DNA of 6,393 bases from Gammaproteobacteria bacterium (GCA_023485185.1 JAMCZP010000226.1:1-6393), one strand, 5' to 3'. Counted from the first letter of the stretch, positions 1 through 5,711 are shown. A program made the numbers and translations. Notes: a model not told the origin generated them from the letters alone.

Positions 1-1
1 T

Positions 2-112
2 CCTAAGCAGCAGCGAATTTCAGGTATTATAACCCGTGGCGCCATTGAGCGTTATTATCACTACACTGACCCCCGTGAAAATGACCCACGAGAGAAGGAT
101 TCATCAGCTTAA
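2..112 (+). CDS. C-terminal tail of an upstream gene, possibly a CBS-domain protein
   Basis: An open frame enters from the left edge and encodes 36 residues before a TAA stop at 110-112. The visible peptide contains RISGIITRGAIERYYHY followed by a charged, probably disordered end (DPRENDPREKDSSA). The stretch 'SGIITRGAIERYY' resembles the last strand and helix of a CBS domain (typically 'vGiitr.dl...'), as found at the C-terminus of some ClC-type chloride channels and other regulated transporters, but the fragment is too short to be sure. Its stop codon is inside the Shine-Dalgarno region of hemJ (taaggag, 110-116), so the two genes are probably co-transcribed and perhaps translationally coupled. 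Coding status is well supported by this tight junction; the family is a guess. Confidence 0.6.
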   Translation, partial: PKQQRISGIITRGAIERYYHYTDPRENDPREKDSSA

Positions 113-121
113 GGAGCAATA

Positions 122-553
122 ATGTACGAATGGGTGAAGGCTTTTCACTTAATGGCACTGGTAACCTGGTTCGCCGCCATGTTCTATTTGCCTCGGCTCT
201 ATGTGTATCACGCAACCGCACGTGATAACGGCGATGATCAGGCGATAACTTACTTTAAAACCATGGAGCGTAAGCTATATCGCGGAATTATGACGCCATC
301 AATGATCGCAGTACTGCTCCTGGGTGGCTGGATGCTTTATCTAGTGCCTGCCTGGTTTAGCCAAGGCTGGATGCACGCTAAGCTTGCGTTAGTGGCGGTG
401 TTGATTGCTTATCACCATGTCTGTTTGATTTATTTAAAACAGTTTGCTCAGGATCGTTGTACCAAAAAACATGTGTTTTTTCGGTGGTTTAACGAAGCGC
501 CTGTGATTGCGCTAGTGGCGATTATTATTTTAGCCGTTGTGAAACCCTTTTGA
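122..553 (+). CDS. hemJ: HemJ, protoporphyrinogen IX oxidase
   Basis: This 143-residue integral membrane protein matches the HemJ/UPF0093 family, which oxidises protoporphyrinogen IX to protoporphyrin IX in the inner membrane, the penultimate step of haem synthesis. Visible family features are an N-terminal helix with His9 (the expected haem-ligand histidine) leading to WFAAMFYLPRLYVYH (16-30), a second helix around 56-76, the 'HAK' motif (85-87) opening helix three (83-104), and 'RWFNEAP' (121-127) before the last helix (126-141). This gives four predicted membrane segments and the usual length. The ATG is preceded by taaggag (110-116) with 5 bases of spacing, which fixes the start. The stop TGA (551-553) overlaps the thiD start. 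Some annotations label this family CopD-like, which is probably a misnomer here. Function is assigned by family resemblance. Confidence 0.9.
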   Translation: MYEWVKAFHLMALVTWFAAMFYLPRLYVYHATARDNGDDQAITYFKTMERKLYRGIMTPSMIAVLLLGGWMLYLVPAWFSQGWMHAKLALVAVLIAYHHVCLIYLKQFAQDRCTKKHVFFRWFNEAPVIALVAIIILAVVKPF

Positions 554-1362
554 TGCGCCGTCCTCTTCCTCCTGTGGTATTGGTTCTGGCAGGGCATGAC
601 CCAACAGGTGGCGCAGGCTTGGTGGCTGATAGCGAAGCCATTGCCGCCTGTGGTGGCTGGGCTGTGACTATTCCCACTGCGCTCACCGTGCAAAATTGCC
701 ATAATGTGACGCGTGTGATACCCGCTGACCCCACTGCGATGCGGCAAATGGCCGAAGTGCTTAGCGAGATGCAGATTGCGGCAATAAAGATAGGTTTGCT
801 GGCTGATGAGGCGACGCTACGTGCAACCGAACAAATTATTCGCCGTTTTCCAGGTATTCCAGTAGTTGCGGATCCGGTATTTAAAGCGGGGGGTGGAACT
901 GAGTTATCCACACCCCATCTGCGACAACTGTTCATTGACCGCTTGCTACCACTTGTGGATATATTAACGCCCAACCGCGCTGAGTTGGCTCAACTTACAC
1001 CAGATATTGTTACGCCTTTTGATGATACGACGCGCGCGGTGGCTCTAATGTCGCAAGGTTGCCAGGCGATCTTAGTGACGGCCACGGATGAGCCTTTGCC
1101 CGGCAATGATCAGTTGGTAGTGCATACGCTGCACTCGCCAGATACGACTCGCCAATGGCAGTGGCCACGATTGCCAGAGCAGTTCCATGGCTCTGGTTGC
1201 ACACTGGCCTCGGCCATTGCTGCACGTTTAGCCGTTGGTGAACGCTTACCAACTGCCTGTGAGCAAGCACAGAATTTTACTTGGCAAAGCCTGTCTCATG
1301 GGTTCCAGCCACCTAGTGGGCAGTGTTTACCAAACCGCGTTTCACAGGCTGTCCGATTTTGA
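553..1362 (+). CDS. thiD: ThiD, hydroxymethylpyrimidine/phosphomethylpyrimidine kinase
   Basis: ThiD is a ribokinase-fold enzyme of the cytoplasm that phosphorylates HMP and then HMP-P to the pyrophosphate used in thiamine synthesis. The 269-residue product has the N-terminal substrate loop AGHDPTGGAG (13-22), a variant of the usual 'GSDPSGGAG' and typical of the Pseudomonas-type enzymes. It also has 'ADPV' (106-109), 'LTPNRAE' (138-144) and the anion-hole motif HGSGCT (212-217) with the expected catalytic Cys216. The ATG at 553 is chosen because it forms a TGATG overlap with the hemJ stop. A TTG three bases upstream would only add one residue and is less likely. There is no clear Shine-Dalgarno, so translation is probably coupled to hemJ. 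No thiE lies beside it, although in Pseudomonas thiE separates thiD from hemL. Confidence 0.92.
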   Translation: MRRPLPPVVLVLAGHDPTGGAGLVADSEAIAACGGWAVTIPTALTVQNCHNVTRVIPADPTAMRQMAEVLSEMQIAAIKIGLLADEATLRATEQIIRRFPGIPVVADPVFKAGGGTELSTPHLRQLFIDRLLPLVDILTPNRAELAQLTPDIVTPFDDTTRAVALMSQGCQAILVTATDEPLPGNDQLVVHTLHSPDTTRQWQWPRLPEQFHGSGCTLASAIAARLAVGERLPTACEQAQNFTWQSLSHGFQPPSGQCLPNRVSQAVRF

Positions 1363-1398
1363 TCTTATCTTCTGTACGCCATTTATTTAGAGGGTGCC

Positions 1399-2679
1399 AT
1401 GACCACATCAGCTGAACTGTTCGATCTTGCCAGTCGCCATATTCCTGGCGGTGTTAACTCGCCAGTTCGGGCATTTAAAGGATTGCATCGCCCACCGGTC
1501 TTTATGGAGCGTGCACAGGGCGCCTTTCTTTTTGATGTGGAAGGCAATCGCTACGTGGATTACGTCGGTTCATGGGGGCCGATGATTACTGGGCATGCTG
1601 ATCGTGATGTGCTGGCTGCCGTGCGTGCGCGTTTAGATAACGGACTGTCGTTTGGCACGCCAACGGCGGTAGAAACCACCATGGCGGATTTGATCTGTGA
1701 GATGATCCCCTCCATGGATATGGTGCGCATGACCAGTTCTGGCACTGAAGCGACCATGTCAGCGATACGTTTGGCTCGTGGTACTACCGGCCGCGATAAG
1801 ATCGTTAAGTTTGAAGGGAACTACCATGGCCACTCGGACTCGTTGCTGGTAAAAGCAGGGTCGGGCGCGCTCACTCATGGTGAACCCAGTTCCCCGGGTG
1901 TCCCAGCTTCATTGGCTGAGCATACGATCACGCTGTCATATAACGACCCAGAAGGGGTAGAGGCGTGTTTTGCCGAGATTGGTGATCAAATTGCCTGCAT
2001 TATCGTAGAACCTGTGGCCGGCAATATGAACTGCATTCCGCCCCAGCCAGGCTTTTTAGAAACGCTTCGCCGTGTATGCAACGAATATAGTAGCGTGTTG
2101 ATTTTTGATGAAGTGATGACTGGTTTTCGTGTCGCGTTGGGCGGTGCCCAAGCGCATTACGGCATAACGCCTGATTTAACTTGCCTGGGTAAAATCGTCG
2201 GAGGTGGCATGCCGGTGGGTGCCTTTGGTGGCAAGCGCGAAATCATGCAAAACATTTCTCCGCTGGGCCCGGTTTACCAGGCAGGTACCTTGTCGGGTAA
2301 TCCATTGGCAATGGCGGCAGGTATAGCGCTGCTGACGAAACTTCGTGTGCCGGGCTTCCATGATGCGCTTACTCAGCGGGTCAATACGTTATGTACAGGC
2401 CTTCAAGAGCGCGCAAATGCGGCGCGCGTGCCGATGATGACGCAATCTGCCGGTGGTATGTTTGGGTTATTCTTCACTTCGCAACGCCGTGTGGATAACT
2501 TTGCCCAGGCAACCGCCTGTAATCCAGATGCCTTCCGCCGCTTCTTTGGTGCAATGCTAGACCATGGCGTGTACTTAGCACCTTCCGCTTATGAAGCGGG
2601 GTTTATGTCAAGTGCTCATACGCCGGAAGATATTCAGTTCACCCTGGATGCCGCTGAAAAAGCCTTTGCAGTAATGTAA
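1399..2679 (+). CDS. hemL: HemL, glutamate-1-semialdehyde 2,1-aminomutase
   Basis: HemL is a cytoplasmic PLP enzyme that converts glutamate-1-semialdehyde to 5-aminolevulinate, the first committed tetrapyrrole precursor in the C5 pathway. The 426-residue length is that of the family. The N-terminus carries [11 protein letters not shown] (16-26), followed by SSGTEATM (113-120, phosphate binding), NYHGHSD (141-147), VEPVAGNMN (203-211), the FDEVMTGFR motif (236-244) with the Asp that binds the pyridine nitrogen, and the PLP lysine Lys265 in [11 protein letters not shown], the same position as in E. coli. 'GTLSGNP' supplies the remaining cofactor contacts. No key residue is missing. The start is supported by agaggg at 1389-1394, 4 bases before the ATG. 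It lies 36 bases after thiD on the same strand, consistent with one operon; the gap is too short to rule a promoter in or out. Confidence 0.97.
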   Translation: MTTSAELFDLASRHIPGGVNSPVRAFKGLHRPPVFMERAQGAFLFDVEGNRYVDYVGSWGPMITGHADRDVLAAVRARLDNGLSFGTPTAVETTMADLICEMIPSMDMVRMTSSGTEATMSAIRLARGTTGRDKIVKFEGNYHGHSDSLLVKAGSGALTHGEPSSPGVPASLAEHTITLSYNDPEGVEACFAEIGDQIACIIVEPVAGNMNCIPPQPGFLETLRRVCNEYSSVLIFDEVMTGFRVALGGAQAHYGITPDLTCLGKIVGGGMPVGAFGGKREIMQNISPLGPVYQAGTLSGNPLAMAAGIALLTKLRVPGFHDALTQRVNTLCTGLQERANAARVPMMTQSAGGMFGLFFTSQRRVDNFAQATACNPDAFRRFFGAMLDHGVYLAPSAYEAGFMSSAHTPEDIQFTLDAAEKAFAVM

Positions 2680-2709
2680 CGGCAAGTAACTTAAAGCCCG
2701 CTATACTGC

Positions 2710-2736
2710 AAGAGCCGCTCATAATGAGCGGCTCTT
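2710..2736 (+). terminator. Hairpin terminator after hemL
   Basis: A perfect 11-bp inverted repeat (AAGAGCCGCTC at 2710-2720 and GAGCGGCTCTT at 2726-2736) with a 5-base loop lies 30 bases after the hemL stop. The stem is GC-rich and stable, but only a short, broken U tract follows (tagctt), so termination may be partial, allowing read-through into the small lipoprotein gene. On the opposite strand there is no U tract at all. Confidence 0.65.
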
Positions 2737-2744
2737 AGCTTAAG

Positions 2745-2750
2745 TGAGAG
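2745..2750 (+). promoter_or_regulatory. Ribosome binding site deciding the start at 2759
   Basis: The sequence tgagag sits 8 bases before the ATG at 2759 and selects that start over the in-frame GTG at 2744, which has only the terminator stem upstream. The ATG start also gives a compact signal peptide beginning MKRP. Confidence 0.55.
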
Positions 2751-2758
2751 CTGTCATC

Positions 2759-3121
2759 ATGAAACGACCAATGGCTTGGCGATATGTAATGTGTGCGGTG
2801 GGGCTGACAGCATGCTTCCCGCTAACGGCACAGCCGCCTCAGGAGCAGAATATGAACCAGATCCATATCACTATGAGCGGTTCACCTGGCGCGGAGTTTT
2901 CTGCCCACTGGCGGATTACTCATGAAGGTGAAACCACGGAGCATGTTGAAGAACACGGAACGGTGCCTGCTGAATACACCTTTACCGGTACTGAATTGGA
3001 AGGCACCGTTAAGCTATTAAGTGATGATGAGCAGCTTGAGGTAGATATTCAAAAAGGCAGTAACCGGTCACGCTCTTCTACCCAAGGGTTGGGGGGCACA
3101 TTAACCCTGATGATTCGTTAA
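2759..3121 (+). CDS. Small predicted lipoprotein of unknown function
   Basis: I do not recognise this 120-residue protein. The N-terminus begins MKRP and runs to a lipobox-like LTAC (16-19), suggesting lipidation at Cys19. Phe at +2 would send it to the outer membrane rather than retain it in the inner one. The hydrophobic stretch is short and contains Arg8, so ordinary signal peptidase I cleavage near Ala24 is the alternative. The rest looks like a small beta-rich domain: QIHITMSGSPGAEF, then EEHGTVPAEYTFTGTELEG, then a polar Ser/Arg/Asn segment (GSNRSRSSTQG) and a closing strand LTLMIR. It lies between two hairpins, downstream of hemL and convergent with the curli genes. A link to haem or curli function is not shown by the sequence. 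Confidence 0.7.
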   Translation: MKRPMAWRYVMCAVGLTACFPLTAQPPQEQNMNQIHITMSGSPGAEFSAHWRITHEGETTEHVEEHGTVPAEYTFTGTELEGTVKLLSDDEQLEVDIQKGSNRSRSSTQGLGGTLTLMIR

Positions 3122-3143
3122 TGCTTAATTGCAGCTATTACCA

Positions 3144-3168
3144 TAAAAAACCGCCCCATTTGGGGCGG
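3144..3168 (-). terminator. Intrinsic terminator of csgA, shared convergent hairpin
   Basis: A GC-rich 7-bp stem (CCGCCCC at 3151-3157, GGGGCGG at 3162-3168) with a 4-base loop lies between the convergent lipoprotein gene and csgA. Read on the minus strand it is followed by TTTTTTAT (from 3150 down to 3143), a classic rho-independent terminator about 40 bases after the csgA stop. On the plus strand the stem is flanked by an A tract before it and a weak 'ctt' after it, so it may also slow transcription from the lipoprotein side. Confidence 0.85.
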
Positions 3169-3207
3169 CTTGAACAGGCACTGCGGTATGCACTTGGTAA
3201 GTTAAAC

Positions 3208-4044
3208 TTAGTGGCCTTGGCTCACTGTGTTGGTGTTACCATTGCCATAAGTCACGATATTTGAATTATGGCTACCCCAGAAGGCGCCGCTTTGCGTTAC
3301 CGTATGGTCGTTAAAGCTGCCATGAGTATTGATGTAGGACTCATGGCCATAGCCAGACTGGACGACGTTGTGGGTGTTGTGGTTACCAGTTGCTAGAATA
3401 GTACTTTCTAGATAGTTACCATTTTGCGCAACCATGGCGTCATTATTGTTACCACCCAGGTAGGCGTAACTGTCATTAAAGGCACCGTTCTGAGTAATTT
3501 CAGCGTCGTTAAAGGCGCCGTTTTGTTCTACTACAGAAACGTTTCCTAGGCCCTCTTGGCTTACAGTAGCCTTGTTACCAAAGCCTTCTAGATAGGCATA
3601 GCTATCGTTGAACTTGCCATCTTGGGTAACGTCAGTGCCATTGAATAAACCAATTTGTTCAGTGACAGAAACGTTTTTGGTTCCATCCTGATCCGCAGAG
3701 GCGCTATTGCCGGCACCTTCTTGGTATACGGTAGAGTCGTTAAATGCGCCCAGTTGACTAACGTCTGCCGAGTTGCCATTACCAATTTGTTCTACGCCAG
3801 AGTTATTAAGACCGGCGAAAGTAGTCGCAACACCAGCAACATCATCTTGCGATACGGTTGCTGAGTTAAAACTACCTTGTTGATAAATACGAGATGTCTG
3901 AGAACCCCACTGAGTAACATCGTTAGTGTTATTATTACCGACTTGGTAGATAGAAGAGTCGCTACCACCTGAGAACTGTGCAAAAGCAGCAGAACTCATA
4001 GCAAAAGCAACAGCAGCGGCGATAGTGGTGATTTGAGTTTTCAT
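3208..4044 (-). CDS. csgA: Predicted major curlin subunit, CsgA-like, enlarged
   Basis: This 278-residue secreted amyloid protein is the likely main curli fibre subunit. A signal peptide (1-22, cleavage AFA|QF) is followed by about 22 consecutive 11-residue units of the curlin pattern xVxQxGxxNxx, each a predicted beta strand plus turn. That is roughly twice the 10 strands of E. coli CsgA. A degenerate unit lies at 63-82. In the C-terminal half several strands replace the Gln by Leu, Ala, Thr or Tyr (for example YAYLEG, YAYLGG, INTHG). Only about 7 residues separate the signal peptide from the first strand, so the long N-terminal leader of E. coli CsgA is not visible. The mature chain has 24 Asp/Glu against 4 Lys/Arg. 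All seven His lie after residue 221. The start is set by aagggga (4057-4051). It is last in csgB-csgA, 56 bases after csgB, and is followed by a strong terminator. Family is certain; the A/B assignment is inferred from order, size and regularity. Confidence 0.9.
   Translation of the reverse strand: MKTQITTIAAAVAFAMSSAAFAQFSGGSDSSIYQVGNNNTNDVTQWGSQTSRIYQQGSFNSATVSQDDVAGVATTFAGLNNSGVEQIGNGNSADVSQLGAFNDSTVYQEGAGNSASADQDGTKNVSVTEQIGLFNGTDVTQDGKFNDSYAYLEGFGNKATVSQEGLGNVSVVEQNGAFNDAEITQNGAFNDSYAYLGGNNNDAMVAQNGNYLESTILATGNHNTHNVVQSGYGHESYINTHGSFNDHTVTQSGAFWGSHNSNIVTYGNGNTNTVSQGH
3370..3765 (-). repeat. Three tandem 132-bp units inside csgA
   Basis: Above the 11-residue curlin repeat there is a 44-residue (132-bp, four-strand) higher-order period. 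Units are residues 94-137 (3634-3765), 138-181 (3502-3633) and 182-225 (3370-3501). By eye, units 1 and 2 share 25 of 44 residues, and units 2 and 3 about 20 of 44. Shared landmarks are FNDS at unit positions 8-11, Tyr at 14 and, in units 1-2, NVSVxEQ at 31-37. The pattern suggests growth of the gene by duplication of four-strand blocks. Confidence 0.75.
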
Positions 4045-4080
4045 GGTGTTTCCCCTTTATGCATACTTGCTTTAGTTATT

Positions 4081-4105
4081 ACTGAGGCAACATTTGTTGC
4101 TCAGT
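4081..4105 (-). promoter_or_regulatory. Hairpin at the csgB stop, between csgB and csgA
   Basis: An inverted repeat (ACTGAGGCAACA at 4081-4092, TGTTGCTCAGT at 4095-4105) spans the csgB stop codon (4103-4101). In the csgBA mRNA it forms about 10 bp with one bulged base and a tight AAAU-type loop. No U tract follows on the minus strand (AATAAC follows), so it is not a standard terminator. It could shield upstream mRNA, be a processing site, or reduce read-through so that csgB and csgA are made in different amounts. The role is inference. Confidence 0.5.
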
Positions 4106-4601
4106 AGGTTTCGACGGTGACCGGGCGTGCATAGGTTGAAAACGCTTGTTGTTCAACGCTGATACCACGGTAGCCACTCCCCGATTGTGAAATCTGTACG
4201 TCACTACTATTACCCGACTGGCGCACATAAGAGTTCAACTCTCTTGATGCACCACCTAATTGAGTAACATCTGCTTTATGGTTAAACCCCTGTTGCATTA
4301 TATTGCTAACGTTATTGCCCCCGGTTTGATTCACATTTGCAGAGTTGTAGTTTCCTAACTGATAAATGTTAGAAAAATTACCTGCTTGGTAACTAGCCGA
4401 TTGCGAAACATGGGTGCTGTTATTGTTACCGATTTGAGCAATGACGCTATAGTTAGTGTAATTATGTTGAGCGGCTGATTGCTTAGAAAACTGTTCAACG
4501 CGACTGCTGTCGGCGTTAATAGATAAAGAAACTGAAAGGGTTGCCGTTAACAGCGTTGCTATTAAAACAGTTCGCTTGCATGATTTATTTTTCAGTTTCA
4601 T
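4101..4601 (-). CDS. csgB: Predicted minor curlin / nucleator, CsgB-like
   Basis: This 166-residue protein is the likely CsgB, which anchors at the cell surface and seeds polymerisation of CsgA. A signal peptide (MKLKNK, hydrophobic 12-28, cleavage probably NA|DSS at 30/31) precedes a polar leader of about 22 residues (31-52). That leader contains FSKQSA, recalling 'LSKSS' at the same place in E. coli CsgB. About nine curlin strands follow (53-154): VIAQIG, VSQSAS, IYQLGNYN, VNQTGG, IMQQGF, VTQLGG, VRQSGN, ISQSGS, then the divergent end ISVEQQAFSTYARPVTVETY without the Gly/Asn signature. An irregular, Arg-containing last repeat is a CsgB hallmark. Charge is balanced, unlike CsgA. The ATG at 4601 is chosen over one 60 bases upstream because agaggg lies 7 bases before it and the signal peptide then starts correctly. 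It is first in csgBA. Confidence 0.87.
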   Translation of the reverse strand: MKLKNKSCKRTVLIATLLTATLSVSLSINADSSRVEQFSKQSAAQHNYTNYSVIAQIGNNNSTHVSQSASYQAGNFSNIYQLGNYNSANVNQTGGNNVSNIMQQGFNHKADVTQLGGASRELNSYVRQSGNSSDVQISQSGSGYRGISVEQQAFSTYARPVTVETY

Positions 4602-4608
4602 GTTATTT

Positions 4609-4614
4609 CCCTCT
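4609..4614 (-). promoter_or_regulatory. Ribosome binding site deciding the csgB start
   Basis: On the minus strand agaggg lies 7 bases before the ATG at 4601. The upstream in-frame ATG at 4661 has no comparable site and would put 20 polar residues before the signal peptide. Confidence 0.8.
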
Positions 4615-4765
4615 GAAACAATTTGTATCAATTTGTATTTCTTGTGTTGAGTTTGGACCATTTAGAATTTTACGCTATCAGATGTTTTCTTATTCTTTAC
4701 ATGCAATTTTTAATATTTTTACTTATCAAAAGTATTATTTTTTTAATATTCTATGGGAAATTGTT
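4615..4765 (-). promoter_or_regulatory. AT-rich leader/promoter region of csgBA
   Basis: This 151-base stretch between the csgG terminator and the csgB ribosome binding site is strikingly AT-rich with many A and T runs, unlike the flanking genes. It should hold the csgBA promoter because the terminator upstream isolates csgBA from csgEFG. A possible minus-strand -10 is TAAAAT (4672-4667), but I find no matching -35 at normal spacing. That would fit a sigma-S-type promoter, as used for E. coli curli, though it does not prove one. The AT-richness would also suit H-NS-like silencing. No gene is supported here. Confidence 0.5.
4619..4638 (-). repeat. Tandem 10-base repeat ATACAAATTG x2 before csgB
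   Basis: On the plus strand CAATTTGTAT occurs twice head to tail (4619-4628 and 4629-4638). On the coding strand this is ATACAAATTG ATACAAATTG, ending 4 bases before the csgB Shine-Dalgarno. One helical turn of spacing suits a protein binding side by side on DNA; in the mRNA it would flank the ribosome site. A third exact copy lies in the csgG terminator loop (4783-4792). Confidence 0.6.
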
Positions 4766-4800
4766 AAAAAAAGACGGCCATACAATTTGTATGGCCGTCT
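4766..4800 (-). terminator. Strong intrinsic terminator of csgEFG
   Basis: A perfect 12-bp inverted repeat (AGACGGCCATAC at 4772-4783, GTATGGCCGTCT at 4789-4800) with an AATTT loop lies 69 bases after the csgG stop. On the minus strand it is followed by a run of T (4772-4766). It should end csgEFG transcription and separate it from csgBA. The loop and upper stem contain the same CAATTTGTAT ten-mer found before csgB. Confidence 0.92.
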
Positions 4801-4869
4801 AAAGTTAATTTTTAATTGTATATTGTTATAAAAGTGATATATCCCTTGCTTTTACGTCTAAAAATGTTG

Positions 4870-5700
4870 CTAGAGTAGCGGAATAGGTGCGTCTAGGTAA
4901 TCTGACAAAATAGTGTCTTGAAAATTAACCCCATTCGAAAGGTTCCAAAGATTGCTTTCTACTCCACGCGCTACCAGGTGAATGACCGCCGATTCAATAG
5001 CCGACATCACGGCAAGTTGAACAGGTTCGTTGGTGGTAAGGCCCACTTCGGCTTCTAATAAACGTCTAAAGTCGATAAAGCGATAAACCCCTGCTCGCAT
5101 CTCTTTAGAGTAAATTGTTTTAGTTGTCGTAACGTTAGCCAGTACTTCCCCAGTTGATATTTCAACGGCGCGTAAATTTACCGTTACCTGATCCACTTGG
5201 TACTGCCCAGATGCTCCAATGCCAAAATACTCAGCTCCGGCGCCACCAGTACGTATATTGGACTCATAAGCAATGATACCGCCTTCCAGCATGACGGATG
5301 CTGCTCGTAGTGATGGCAAGGTATCGGGTTGGCCAAAACGCTCGAATTCTGCACGGATAATCCGTCGTTCAGTGAGCAAGTTTTGTAAACCTACTCGCTC
5401 AAGCGGTATAAACCAGCCAGAGTCTGCAAGGGCGCCGGTGAGCATGGCCGCAGCACCTTGCGTCACCGCGGTGGAAAAGGTACTAGCCGGCGCGGGACGG
5501 TATTGACCTGTCTGATCGCGGAAGTCGTAGACAGAAACAAAGATTTTGCCTGCCGGTGGGGGTAGAGATACTAAATCTTGATAAGTTGCTCCTCGTGGCG
5601 TCAACGTTGCTTGTGCACCTTCTAGATTTTCGGAGGTTGCGACCATCCCTGCACAGCCACTGAGTAAACTGACCATAATTAATGAAGCGATGATTTTCAT
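4870..5700 (-). CDS. csgG: CsgG, curli secretion channel lipoprotein
   Basis: CsgG forms the ring-shaped outer-membrane pore through which curlins leave the cell. The 276-residue product is nearly the length of E. coli CsgG (277). A lipobox LLSGC gives lipidation at Cys16. Family landmarks follow in order: PRGATYQDLVSLPPPAGKIF (35-54), DFRDQTGQY (59-67), the constriction loop RPAPASTFSTAV (68-79), GWFIPLERVGLQNLLTERR (95-113), ESNIRTGGAGAEYFGIGA, VNLRAVEISTGEVL, and YRFIDFRRLLEAEVG...TNEP. Compared with E. coli as I remember it (KPYPASNFSTAV), the constriction Tyr51 is Ala and Asn55 is Thr, while Phe56 is kept. The ATG at 5700 is preferred over one 27 bases upstream because aggggA (5711-5706) lies 5 bases before it and the lipoprotein signal then has normal length. 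It follows csgF after 84 bases and ends before a strong terminator. Confidence 0.95.
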   Translation of the reverse strand: MKIIASLIMVSLLSGCAGMVATSENLEGAQATLTPRGATYQDLVSLPPPAGKIFVSVYDFRDQTGQYRPAPASTFSTAVTQGAAAMLTGALADSGWFIPLERVGLQNLLTERRIIRAEFERFGQPDTLPSLRAASVMLEGGIIAYESNIRTGGAGAEYFGIGASGQYQVDQVTVNLRAVEISTGEVLANVTTTKTIYSKEMRAGVYRFIDFRRLLEAEVGLTTNEPVQLAVMSAIESAVIHLVARGVESNLWNLSNGVNFQDTILSDYLDAPIPLL

Positions 5701-5705
5701 GATGA

Positions 5706-5711
5706 TCCCCT
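5706..5711 (-). promoter_or_regulatory. Ribosome binding site deciding the csgG start
   Basis: On the minus strand agggga is centred about 8 bases before the ATG at 5700 and rules against the in-frame ATG at 5727, which has no such site and would add nine residues before the lipoprotein signal. Confidence 0.8.

Noticed and set aside
525..974. Minus-strand open frame of 149 codons opposite thiD
   Set aside because: It lies fully antisense to well-supported hemJ/thiD coding sequence, resembles no family I know and is typical of antisense shadow frames.
2679..2707. TATACT at 2702-2707 as a -10 box for the lipoprotein gene
   Set aside because: No -35 at suitable spacing was found, and the transcript would begin at or inside the hemL terminator stem.
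3655..3864. Plus-strand and other minus-strand frames within csgA (also 3588-3785, 3792-3983)
   Set aside because: They are by-products of the repetitive curlin coding sequence; only the long frame has the signal peptide, repeats, ribosome site and terminator.
3208..4044. Tandem repeats considered as a CRISPR array or non-coding satellite
   Set aside because: The periodicity is 33 bases in codon register, diverges at third positions and encodes the curlin motif; there are no conserved repeats with unique spacers.
4541..4831. Plus-strand open frame of 96 codons over the csgB start and leader
   Set aside because: It runs antisense through the csgB signal peptide and the csgG terminator, is composed of low-complexity Phe/Tyr/Ile codons from AT-rich DNA and has no credible ribosome site.
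4801..4869. AT-rich spacer after csgG examined for a small gene or RNA
   Set aside because: It holds no open frame of note and no structure except the adjoining terminator.
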